DNA from: Turnera subulata
Lineage: Eukaryota; Streptophyta; Magnoliopsida; Malpighiales; Passifloraceae
Direction of reading: 5' to 3'
NCBI GenBank assembly: GCA_028386065.3
Contig: JAKUCV010003526.1
Span: forward strand, 250,253 to 314,252
DNA length: 64,000 bases
In this document: piece after piece, positions 23,520-33,368 of the stretch
Layout of the letters: every line of letters begins with the position of its first letter
Position numbering within the stretch: the stretch's first letter is position 1
Notes under the pieces: model-generated
What the model was told of the DNA's origin: nothing
What the model saw: the letters and a program-made list of their open reading frames with translations, nothing else
The model's database searches: none
Translations under genes and position numbers: made by a program

Positions 23520-24170
23520 TTCATTTCAAGGTCCTTTTAGGAGGTTTTGAATTCTTGGATGTCAAGAAAGTAGGACCTCCGGTTTCAATGAGGTAGGACT
23601 TCCGGTCTCAATGAGGTAGGACTTCCGGTCTCAAGCAGGTAGGACCATCGGTCTTAAAGGGTAGGACCCTCGTCTCATGGAAGTAGGACTTCCAATTTCA
23701 AGGAGGTAGGACCTCCGGTCTTAAGGGGCTAGGTCCCCTTCTCAAGAAAGTAGGACTTCCGGTCTCAAGGGGGTAGGACCCCCGTTTCACGAAAGTAAGA
23801 CTTCTGGTTTCAAGGAGGTAGGACCTCCGTCTAACAGAAGTAGGACCTCCGGTTTCAGGGAGGTAGGACCTCCGATCTTAAGGGGGTTAGGACCCCGTCT
23901 CACGGATGTAGGACCTCCGATTTCAAGGAGGTACAACCTCCGGTCTCACGGAGATAGGACCTTCGTTCTTAAGGGGGTACTACCCCATCTCAAGGAAGTA
24001 GGACTCCCGGTTTCAAGGAGGTAGGACCTCTGTCTCACGGAAGTAGGACTTCTGATTTTAAGAAGGTAGGACCTCTGTCTCACGGAAGTAGGACTTCCGA
24101 TTTTAAGGAGGTAGGACCCCGTCTCATGGAAGTAGGACCTCCGATTTCAAGGAGGTAACTTTGCGCAGGG
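23520..24170. repeat. Tandem hairpin array with TAGGA loop
   Basis: Roughly 25 units of about 23-30 bases. Typical cores are GGAGG/CCTCC (23702-23716), TGGAAG/CTTCCA (23678-23694), AGGG/CCCT (23658-23670) and GGGGG/CCCCC (about 23770-23785), all around the loop TAGGA, plus AAGGGG/CCCCTT around CTAGGT (23723-23740). Spacers are variants of GGTTTCAA or GTCTCACG. Many but not all units pair perfectly. Confidence 0.85.
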
Positions 24171-24383
24171 TATACTGCGGCTTTTTACGTTATATAGATC
24201 GCAACGCGAGTTAGATCGCGGCTTAGGAGGTACGCGAGCTAAGTCGCGACTTTGTATGTACGCGGGTTAGGTCTCGACGCGAGTTAGTTCGCGGCTTTAG
24301 AGAAATAAGAGTTAGGCGGCTGCTGAGTGCATGAGGCTAGAACAGAACTTTGAATGTGTCATTAGTATTCAGTAGCTGGTCAT
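24171..24383. other. E-F interior next to the A-B insertion
   Basis: Short irregular repeats of CGCGAGTTAG and TCGCGGCTTT between 24200 and 24300, then unassigned sequence up to the A-B TSD (TTGTG, 24384-24388). Confidence 0.5.
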
Positions 24384-24388
24384 TTGTG

Positions 24389-25962
24389 TGTGAATACCCG
24401 ACCCAAAATCACTTGGGCATATTCACCTATTCCATTCACCTTCTTCCTCGGGTCAATCCCATAACATTGGAGTCGCCACCCAAGTTTTATTAAGGAACAA
24501 ACTTGGGAAAAACCTTAGTGTGACTCCTTTAGGCTACATGGTCATGGCGAACCAAAGTCATGGGATCGGGGGTTCGTCACAGATGGGAAGGTGTTAGGCA
24601 CCCGTCCATGTTGGGTCGAGACTATGTGCAATTACAAAATGCAAGTGTGCCTGGTGTTAGTGTGCATGTGTGGAAAAGTAAAGAGAAGGGGAGAGGAAGA
24701 AGATTTGGCTTGCATCCCATTGTAAAACCGAGACTACCTACGTACCTGAGTGATCGGGGTCAAAGCCACGTAGTTCTAAACTTGGCACTTATCGGCCACT
24801 TACATCATCAAAAGCATCAACATATAATCAACAAAGATCAATAAAAAAGAAGGTTTAGTGTTACCTCTTGTAGCTCTCCTCTAGCTCCTTGCAATGGTGA
24901 GTTCTACACCCAACTTCTTGCCACTTCTAAGCTCTATAGTTGATCTTCTTCTTGACCTCTCCTTGCTAGACTACTACTAAAGCCTCCCACAAAATTCCTC
25001 CAGAGTTTCTGCCTAAAGAATGTATTTCTAGGCTTGGAGAAGTAGAGTTTCTCCAAGCACTCAAGGCTTATAGGTGTATATGTGAGAAAAGTTTGTGATC
25101 CCCATGAAATGTATGTGAGGGGTCCTATTTATAGTGCTCTGGGATGCCTAGGGGTGTGGACCTGCTTAATGGTGAAGATTATGCCCAAAAATCTGGTCCA
25201 AAACCGCGTAGGAACGAAATTAAAAACAAAATTGGAGAATTGGGCGAATCTGGAAGGACAAGACCGCCGCTTCCGGCGGTCATCCACTGCTTGACCGCAA
25301 GTGCCAGCAGTCTTGAGTGGATGCCCGCCAGGACCTAGCAGTCGTCTCGAGAGGACCGCCGGTGGCCCCGCGTGTCACCCATTCTTTCTATTTTCGGACC
25401 CCCAATCCCCCTAATTAACCCTTACTCAACCAGAATCAGTCAATTACTTGATTATCACTCCCCCTAAATCATTCATTAACAGATTGATTACACCCTAATG
25501 CCTTTTTCATACTAAGTCTTGCCAAAAACAACATTTCTACATAAATGATGATTTAACTCTGATTTTCCACGAAAATGAGAGCCAAAATTAACCTGCAAAA
25601 AATGTGTCAATGGGCTGGGTAAACTCTGGAGAATCCATTTACCTGGACCCTTAAACCCATTCCAAACCCAAAAATAAATCATCAGATAATTGGGTTAAAA
25701 ACAACTAAAAAAGCCCAAGCAATGAAAATGTATCCTAATATAAATAAACCTTATTATATATTTTACCCTAAGACTAAGTCATCTCATTAATCCTAAGGTT
25801 GGGATGCACAAAGGTTTAGATTACCAAAAACACATTAATTCTACTAAATTAAATTCTTATCATGCCTTGACTTAAAATCAAACCAACTTATTAACCTCAA
25901 GTTAAGCATGTTTGGAATATAATTTTAGCAAAACATTCATGGGTCAAATTTGGGTATTCACA
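24389..25962 (-). mobile_element. LTR 'A': 3' LTR of Tat/Ogre-like element A-B
   Basis: 1,574 bp with terminal inverted repeats TGTGAATACCC and GGGTATTCACA. It closely matches LTR B. The minus-strand TATA box TATAAATAG lies at 25125-25134. Upstream of it in minus orientation is a perfect hairpin, GACCGCCG/CGGCGGTC with loop CTTC (25262-25281). The 3' UTR hairpin array lies at its right edge, consistent with a minus-strand 3' LTR. Confidence 0.85.
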
Positions 25963-26069
25963 GATGCCCCTGAGTCCTTAGGAACCAAGGACGAAACAAC
26001 GTAAGATAGGAACCACCAAATTTGAATGATGAATGTATAGTGTGTGTTAAGTTTTGGAGCAACACATGA
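25963..26069. other. A-B sequence between LTR A and the array
   Basis: GATGCCCCTGAGTCCTTAGG and following bases match the sequence right of LTR C, confirming common descent. The purine-rich strand adjoining the LTR would be the polypurine tract region. Non-coding. Confidence 0.5.
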
Positions 26070-26935
26070 GATAGAATCATCTCATCTATCAGGTTGTTGA
26101 TAAGGAATAATCCCACCCTTGTCAGCTGGGTTTTGACTTGGGAATCATCTCATCCCAAGTCTCGAGAATCATCTCATCCCGAGGTGAAAGAATCATCTCA
26201 TCTATCGGGTTGTCGACAAGGAATAATCCTACCCTTGTCAGCTGGGTTTTGATGATTCCCAAGTCTCGGGAATCATGGCATCCCGAGGTGATAGAATCAT
26301 CTCGTCTATGGGGGTTGTCGACAAGGAATACTGTCACCCTTGTTAGTTGGGTTTCGACCTGCGAATCGTCTCATCCCATGTCTCAGGAATCATCTCATCC
26401 CGAGGTGATAGAATCATCTCATCTATCGGGTTGTCGACAAGGAATACTCCCATCCATGTCAGCTGGGTTTCGACTTGGGAATCATCTCATCTCAAGTCTC
26501 GGGAATCATCTCATCCCGAGGTGATAGAATCATCTCATTTATCGGGTTATCGAAAAGGAATACTCCCATCCTTGTCAACTGGGTTTCGACTTGAGAATCA
26601 TCTCGTCCCAAGTCTCGGGAATCATCTCATCCCGAGGTGATGAAATCATCTCATCTATCGGGTTGTCGACAAGGAATACTCCCATCCTTGTCCTCTGGGT
26701 TTCGACATTGGAATCTTCTCATCCCAAGTCTCGGGAATCATCTCATCCCGAGGTGATAGAATCATCTCATCTATCGGGTTGTCGACAAGGAATACTCCCA
26801 TCCTTGTCAGCTAGGTTTTGACTTGGGAATCATCTCATCCCAAGTCTCGGGAATCATCTCATCTATCAGGTTGTCGACAAGGAATACTCCGATCCTTGTC
26901 AGCTGGGTTTCGACTTGGGAATCATCTCATCCCAG
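26070..26935. repeat. ~115-bp tandem array built of four hairpins per unit
   Basis: About seven units. Each contains four short inverted repeats: ACTTGGG/CCCAAGT (26136-26160), CTCGGG/CCCGAG (26265-26287), GATAG/CTATC (26070-26090) and GACAAGG/CCTTGTC (26215-26239). The first three share the 11-nt loop AATCATCTCAT; the fourth has the related loop AATACTCCCAT or AATAATCCTAC. Open frames across it are a by-product of the repeat period. Confidence 0.9.
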
Positions 26936-27890
26936 AATTTGGTTTTGCATGTACCGGGTACACGGCTTTGGTTTTATTCTCTTCTTCCCCTTGCTTGTGA
27001 AAATTGGGGTCCCCGACTTCTGGCTTGTATATCTCAAGGCCGACTCATCTCAAAGTTTGCAAGGGTCGGCCCCTTGGCTTATTGATTTCCGTCATGTCTG
27101 GATCTACTCTCGAGATCTTCTCTCGTCTTGTGATTTGCGGGAGCTGGATCCCTGCCTGGGTCCTCTCATCCTTTTGGTTGCAAGGACTGGGTCCTGGGCT
27201 CTGGGTATCTCACCTTCGGGTGTCTCAAATTCTCTCGTTGTCTTATCGATTTTCTCTCAAATTAGGTCCTTCTCATTTCTCAGATCGCGGAGCTGAGTCC
27301 CGAATTTTGATTTGCTCGCCTTTCGTCTCTCTCTCTCGTCTCATAGTTGAACTCACTCTCTTCAGGGTTTACTCTTACTTGGTTTATCTCACCTTCATCA
27401 TCTCGCAGCTTGTGGATACTGGGACTCGGCTTTGGGTTCACTCCTCTATGGGTATTCTCTCATTTTCGGGTTAGGGTTGGATGTGTTTTTAAAATCATCC
27501 TAGTGTTTCTGGTCAACTCGCAATCTCACGGTATTAAGAAGGATGTTTCCTCATGGTCAGGTTGTCTGGGTCTCATGCCCCTGCTTACTGGACCTAATGT
27601 TGTGCCCCTTGAGACATACAAATCAAAAGTGGGATGCGATGCCCCTAGCAACTCGTCATGGTCTTAGAGATGAGGTTCTGGTGAGCCCATAGTACCATCT
27701 TTTCAAAACCAATGGGAACCGTGCTCTTAATTCAGGATTTTTAGGGAATCGAGACAATGAATATAATAAATGATTAATTCAAACAATGTATCTCATTATT
27801 CGGGACTCAAAAATATGCATACAGGGTTTTATCTCAGTAGAAAGGCCGTTTCGGGGCGCGGGGCCCGTAAAAACTGAGGTGGGACACCAA
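26936..27890. other. Degenerate continuation of A-B 3' UTR
   Basis: Rich in CTCATCTC, GGGTC and TCTCGGG words, which look like decayed array units; GGCCGAC...GTCGGCC at about 27040-27075 can still pair. Overlapping open frames (to 157 residues) are low-complexity Ser/Leu-rich and have no domain. No gene. Confidence 0.45.
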
Positions 27891-27895
27891 AACAG

Positions 27896-28010
27896 AGGCG
27901 GCGGTCATGCTAGAAGGCCCGCCAGAGCCCGACGGTCATGTGGGGATGACCGCCAGGGCATGGCGGTCTTCTCGTGATGTCAGTCGGCCCTATTTTGGGT
28001 TTAAAAACCC
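27896..28010 (+). promoter_or_regulatory. Putative promoter of the antisense PMD gene
   Basis: Contains hairpin GACCGCCA/TGGCGGTC (loop GGGCA, 27948-27968), then GGGTTTAAAAACCC at about 27997-28010 as a TATA-like box, then a CT-rich leader. The same GC-rich motif type lies upstream of the TATA box in LTRs A and B. Promoter activity is inferred from arrangement only. Confidence 0.4.
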
Positions 28011-28424
28011 CTTTCCATCTCTCTCTCCTCATTCTTCACTCATAACACCCCAAACACCAAAATCCTTTCGATTTTCTCTTCTCCTCCTACCCTCAAAACA
28101 CTCTAAAACACCTCTCAACTTCTCCCATTCCTCACCCATGGCATCACCATCATGAAATCCTTCCAAATTGCGGGAAGAGACTGTGAGGAAATATCGTCCC
28201 AAATCTAGCCCAGGGGAGAATCCAAGTTTGTTGCTGAAATCTCCTAGTAGGCACATCTCCATCAAACTCCATAAGGTTTAAGTAAGTGATTTCTTCACCA
28301 AAAACCCATTGGATTACATTTTTGATTGAATCTTTGAGCCTATGCCCCTATGCCTTTAGAATCTGAATTTGTGTGATGCATGTTGTGTTTGGATTTTTAA
28401 AAGATGCTCCTAGGATGTTTATAA
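28011..28424 (+). other. Putative 5' leader and first intron of PMD gene
   Basis: CT-rich, C/A-rich leader-like sequence (28020-28140), short frames only, then GTTTAAGTAAGTGATTTC near 28275, which includes a donor-like AAGTAAGTG. The copia inserted downstream at 28424. No coding domain before the copia. The exon-intron reading is a guess. Confidence 0.3.
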
Positions 28425-29801
28425 TGTTAGTAATATGCCCAAAAGCCAATCAATGGATGATTGTAGTCATGTATATACATTGAGGTTATTCCAATAAATA
28501 TGATTATGAGATAATCGCTTGCACATATTTATAACCCTAGAATACTTTGTATTCTTAAAATGTCCCTAGTCGATTATTATTATGGATGGGTTGTAATAAT
28601 AAATTAAGACTAGCGTATGTTGAGAATTATATGAGATATGAATTCTACATACGGGTATAAGTTAGAGAACTTGTGGACTGGACCGACCCGCATAAGAACC
28701 CTACATGGAACGTTATATTATTGTCATTAGTGGTTCTTATATGTATTGTCCTTAGACCTGAGATCACCAAGGTTCCCAACATATGAGTCATATACTTTGA
28801 TATTATTCCTAGTCATCTGTAACTGGGTGAACTTAAGAATAATCAATGGGTATATGATAAATGTGTAGTGGATTTTGATTGATCAAGATGGGATTCGTCT
28901 GACCCATATAACGAGTATATTATCAGTTGGGCCTCTTGATAGAGTTGAACTGTAAATGCATGGCCATGCTTGGATTATATGATATGGTGATATCATTAGG
29001 ATACCTTTTACACAGTTAACTCGGGGATCAAGAAGCTAAGAATAAATATATACGAGATTGACGTTTTCCATGTCTCGGTTTAATCTTGATAATGGGATGA
29101 AAGGACGATGACATGTTCCGAGGCATATAGAATCAGTACTGATCTTGTCATTCGGGTAGCAATGATGTGTTGCTAGACGCCACTCTTTGCTTATAATTGT
29201 AAAATGAGATTGGCGGTTGAACCGTGGTTGGACCATGGTTCGATCGGCTGTGGTTAGACCATGGTTGGACCGTGGTTGGACCAGGGTCGTTTTGGCTGGT
29301 TTGGTTCAGTTATTGACAGAATTATTGGACCAAATTAGTGCTGTGATGAGTGTTTGTACATTAGTAGAGACATGGTTTTTTGGAGACATAATCATAAATG
29401 ATAATGGGCCAATATGTTGGCCATTATTCCATTGTCTCTTAGCAGTAATTGGGGGTAGAGTAATCAAATTACTCTTGACCCTTCTCACTCTCTCTTGCAT
29501 TATGAATTCTAAGTTTTTCAGAGCAAGAAAGACACACACATCTTTCTCTCTTCTTTGTGAAAGAAAGAGATACCATAAACACCATATGTAGCTCCAGGAA
29601 ATCCGTAGCTAACACCACGGTTCGGGAGTGCTCGGGGGTTGGAGCTCTAGCTGATTCAGTTCTTCAGTTGGGTGAAAGATCCTAACCGTTTCATGTATGT
29701 TTGTTTTGTAGTTCGGTTTAGTTGCTTCACTTGGATCCTCCAAGGTTTCCGGGTCTTTCCGCTGCTCTTTATTGTCAAGTTTGCATGCCTGGATACTTAC
29801 A
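28425..29801 (+). mobile_element. 5' LTR of copia element
   Basis: 1,377 bp, starts TGTTAGTAATATGCCC, ends GATACTTACA. TSD TATAA lies at 28420-28424. It is about 130 bases shorter than the 3' LTR because of two deletions: one in the ATTTTACAATTATTG region and one after GGGGGTTGGAG. A run of GGTTGGACCAT-like units lies at 29215-29285. Confidence 0.95.
29215..29287 (+). repeat. GGTTGGACCAT short tandem units in copia LTR
   Basis: Six degenerate units (GGTTGAACCGT, GGTTGGACCAT, GGTTCGATCGG, GGTTAGACCAT, GGTTGGACCGT, GGTTGGACCAG). The 3' LTR has five at about 35850-35930, and the second copia LTR has a comparable run in reverse at about 61225-61290. Their position well inside the LTR suggests U3 enhancer-like repeats; function is inferred. 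Confidence 0.7.
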
Positions 29802-31277
29802 GTGGTAGCAGAGCCTCTTGTCAAGCTCTAAACCGAATTTAGTTGTGCATATGTGTGATATGTTCTTCTTAATGTGTGCGATATGCTGAATTCATTTTTG
29901 TATATGCGATATATGTTGAGGTTGGTTGTGTCAAAAGGGTTTTGACAACAAGCACTTGATTGGTATGTGATATCAACCAAGAGGTTCTTGGTAGTAAATC
30001 GAAGGGCTTCGACAAAAGGAAAATCGATTGTCGATTTTCATAAGGAACGATGGTCGTTCTAGTGCATCGAGGCCAGAACATCGATGTTCAATAACTCATG
30101 TGAACATCGATGTTCAATGGTTGAACATCGATGTTCACATGAGTTTTGGCCTTGGCAGAAGTCTGAAACATCGATGTTCAGTAGGGAACATCGATGTTCA
30201 GGGCAGAAATATCGATGTTTAGGGCCTATACATCGATGTTTAAAAGTACTGCCATGAAACTTGAATTGGAAGAGGTCTCCAACATCGATGTTCATGAGTC
30301 CTACATCGATGTTTAAGGGTTAGATATCGATGTTTAAAACTACTGCCTAATTCTTGGACTTTCAGAACCTTCCAACATTGATGTTGAGGTCTAGACATTG
30401 ATGTTCTTGTGTTCTAGAGGCCAAATGACATCGATGTTCAGGATAGGACATCGATGTCCACGAGCATTGCCAGGTTGTTGGGAGAATCAGATTCTCAAAA
30501 CATCGATGTTCATATAATTTTTGGGCCGGGGCTCTGCCCCGAGCCCTGGCAAGGGCGCTGCCCCTTAGCGGGACCGCCGTGCTACCTCTGCATAGCGGCT
30601 TATATTGTATATGATGCATTGTTATTGTATATGAGAAATATAATTTGTGAATTACATGCATGACATGTATGGATACAATTGTTGACAAGTATTCATCATT
30701 GCTTAGATCAACATTTGGTAGGTTTTGCCAAAGCAAGGTGCCAATGTTTATCCTAGCAAGAAGTGATGGCATAATTGTTATGCATGGAAACAATTGTTGA
30801 TATAAATATTAAGTTCTTAGTTGCCTTCCATGATAAGCACTCATCATTGCTTAGATCAACATTAGGTAGGTTTTGCCAAAGCAAGGTGCCTATGTTTATC
30901 CTAGCAAGGTGCGATTGGATAATTGTAATATCTGAACTGCTTATTGTGGGTTTGGACTTAACTAGGTCATCTTAATAGGATTAAGGACTTAGAGGCAAGG
31001 AGTTGAGTAATGTCTATGAGATAGACAAGAACAAGTGTTGTTCGCTCAACTATTCAAGAGTTACATGAGATGTAATTGGCAAGAGTTGTCTACCTAAATA
31101 GCTATGATGTAGGCGATCAGCCAAAGCTGACTTATATTGTAGTGAAATATGGATCTTGGCCTACACATGATTATTTTGTTTTCGTAGTAGGAACATCATT
31201 TAATAGAATTCCTTGTTAAATGATTTTTGTATACATGACTCTGATTTGTGTGAGTTGATCATTGTTGTAGAATTTCC
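29802..31277 (+). mobile_element. Copia leader with PBS and palindrome array
   Basis: PBS TGGTAGCAGAGCC at 29803-29815 (one difference from the initiator-tRNA-Met site). A ~1.46-kb leader without ORF follows. It includes the ATCGAT array (30078-30511) and a direct duplication: CATCATTGCTTAGATCAACA with GGTAGGTTTTGCCAAAGCAA at about 30690 and again at about 30840. Confidence 0.8.
30078..30511. repeat. 15 dispersed ACATCGATGT palindromes
   Basis: Cores at about 30078, 30104, 30125, 30168, 30188, 30209, 30230, 30282, 30303, 30324, 30374, 30395, 30428, 30448 and 30499. The best form is the 14-bp perfect palindrome GAACATCGATGTTC; 30448 reads GGACATCGATGTCC, still fully self-complementary. Spacing is often 20-21 or multiples, otherwise irregular, with non-identical spacers. 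Confidence 0.9.
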
Positions 31278-32078
31278 ATGACACAAAACACTAGCACATT
31301 ATCATTGCGATCGGTCCTTGAGAAGGAAAGCTGAATGGAAATAGTTTCCTAAAGCGGCATCGCATTTTGAGGATAGTCCTCAAACAAGAAAAGAAGCTGT
31401 ATGTCCTTGAAGGGCCTGTTCCGATTGAACCAGCGCCTAATACTCCTAAGGCAGAAAGGGATGCTTATAAGAAGCATCTTGATGATGCATTGGATATCGC
31501 ATGTCTTATGCTAATAGCCATGGAATCTGGGCTTTCAGAAGCAACATGAGAACATGGGGGCGTTCGATATGATCGAACACCTAAAGATGCTCTTTTATGA
31601 GCAAGCAAGGCATGAGAGGTGTGAGACCTCTATGGCATTGTTCCAATGCAGGATGGCTGAGTCATCACCCGTGAAACCTCATGTGGTCAAAATGATTGGT
31701 TACATTGAGAGCCTTGAGGGTCTTGGTTTTCCTTTGCAAAAGGAGTTGGCGGTTGATCTAGTCCTGCAATCGTTGCCGAACAGTTACAGCCAATTTGTCA
31801 TAAACTTCAATATGAATCATCTTGACAAATCCTTGTCTGAGTTGCTCAAAATGTTAGGAACAGCTGAGCAACAGATGAAGGCATACAAATCCAACAGCAT
31901 TATGATGGTTGGAAGTAGCAAGGGAAAGGGTAAGGGAAAGGTGAAGAAATTAGCCAAAAAGTTTGGTGCATGTGCATCTTCTTGTGACCACGTGCTGAAA
32001 CCCAAGGGTGGTATTGCAAAGGAAGGACATTGTTTCCATTGCAACAAACCGGGCCATTGGAAGCGCAACTACCCTTGA
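31278..32078 (+). pseudogene. Copia gag, frameshifted
   Basis: Begins at ATG 31278 (MTQNTSTLSLRSVLEKE), shifts frame near 31330, continues as RIVLKQEKKLYVLEGPVP, and returns to the first frame near 31550. From there 175 residues are open, including the gag core (LPNSYSQFVINFNMNHLDKS) and a basic KGKGKGKVKKLAKK stretch. The C-terminal zinc knuckle CFHCNKPGHWKRNY should be CX2CX4HX4C, but the final Cys is Tyr, and a stop follows shortly. Gag would package the element RNA; this copy cannot make a full protein. Confidence 0.9.
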
Positions 32079-32159
32079 AGAGGTAAAGAAGAAGAAGGAA
32101 AGTAAGACTTTCCACTTCAGGTATTTTTGTTATATAAGCAAATATCTCTATCTCTGCAA

Positions 32160-32540
32160 CATGGGTATTTGATACCGAATGTGGTTCTCACATTTGTGTA
32201 AATGTGATGGAATTGAGAAAGGAGATTGGCAAAGGGTGAGATAGACCTACGTGTTGGAAATGGAGCAAGAGTTGCTGCATTAGCCGTAGGAACTTACTAT
32301 CTATCCTTACAGAGTGGTTTGGTTTTAGAACTGGACGATTGTTATTATGTACCTACCATAAGCAGAAATTTGATTTCTGTTTCTTGTCTGGACAAGAAAG
32401 GCTTTTCATTTGTAATAAAGAACAAATGTTGTTCTATTTATTTCAATGATATTTATTATGGTGGTGCATATTTGAGCAATGGTTTGTATGTTCTAAACCT
32501 AGAAACGGCAATCTATAACGTTAATACGAAGAAGGTTTGA
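32160..32540 (+). pseudogene. Copia protease remnant
   Basis: WVFDTECGSHIC at 32162-32197 is the aspartic protease active-site region, where the usual D(T/S)G reads DTE. A frameshift at about 32220 follows, then YVPTISRNLISVSCLDKKG, the conserved end of the domain. An in-frame TGA at 32538-32540 separates it from the integrase part. The glycine loss and breaks would inactivate processing. Confidence 0.85.
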
Positions 32541-33330
32541 ATGAACGATTCTAATGAAACCTACCTTTGGCATTGTCGTTTGGGCCATATAAACGAGACT
32601 CGTATTGCTAAACTTCATAAAGATGGACTTTTAGACTCATTTGATTTCGAATCGTTTGAGACATGTGAGTCATGCTTATTAGGCAAAATGACGAAAGCTC
32701 CCTTTACTGGTAAAGGAGAAAGAGCTTCGGACTTATTAGGTCTTATACATTCTGATGTATGCGGACCTATGTCTACACAGGCTAGAGGTGGTTTTCAATA
32801 CTTTATTACATTTATTGATGATTACAGTAGATATGGCTTTGTGTATCTAATGAGACACAAGTCAAAATCCTTTGAAAAGTTCAAAGAATTCAAGAATGAA
32901 GTACAGAATCAACTCGGTAAAAGTATTAAAATGCTTCGATCTGATCGAGGAGGTGAATACTTAAGCCTAGATTTTCTTGATCATCTAAAGGATTGTGGTA
33001 TAGTATCACAACTTACTCCACCAGTAATAGCTCAATCGAATGGTGTGTCCGAAAGGAGGAACAGAACCTTGTTAGACATGGTTCATTCTATGATGAGTCA
33101 AGCTGACCTTCCTTCTTCATTTTGGGGACATGCATTATTGATGTTGCATTTACACTTAACCGTGTTCCATTGAAATCGGTTGAAAAGACACCATATGAGA
33201 AATGGACTGGGAAGCGTCCCAATTTGTCTTTCATGAGGATTTGGGATTGTGAGGCTTACGTGAGACGTGAAGCATCAGTAAACTCGGCTCTAAATCCGAG
33301 AAGTCCCTCTTGTAGGATACCCTAAGGAAA
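32541..33330 (+). pseudogene. Copia integrase (GAG_pre-integrase plus DDE core)
   Basis: The HHCC zinc-binding region shows as LWHCRLGHINE and CESCLLGKM. The core has HSDVCGPM (first Asp), RSDRGGEY (second Asp) and SERRNRTLLDMV (catalytic Glu), so the DDE triad is still present. A frameshift near 33145 moves the continuation (NRVPLKSVEKTPYEKW) to another frame, and a second break comes near 33290-33325. Integrase inserts the cDNA, leaving the 5-bp duplications seen at this element. Confidence 0.9.
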
Positions 33331-33368
33331 CTAAAGGGTATTACTTCTATAATCCCACCGACTACAAA

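Noticed and set aside
26138..26640. Repeat protein (SHLSGCRQGIL-type repeats)
   Set aside because: The ~115-bp unit is not a multiple of three and overlapping frames are open in two phases; it is a by-product of the non-coding hairpin array.
27004..27667. Overlapping 156- and 106-residue ORFs as a novel protein
   Set aside because: Ser/Leu-rich low complexity built from decayed array words; no start context or domain.
29217..29591. 124-residue ORF in copia LTR
   Set aside because: Inside the 5' LTR; the copies at 35850-36220 and 60938-61288 differ by frameshifts and show no domain.
30078..30511. CRISPR-like array (short palindromic repeats with unique spacers)
   Set aside because: The window is plant nuclear DNA; repeats are 10-14 bp, irregularly spaced, and lie between PBS and gag of a copia element. 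No cas genes. The same argument applies to 18228-18860.
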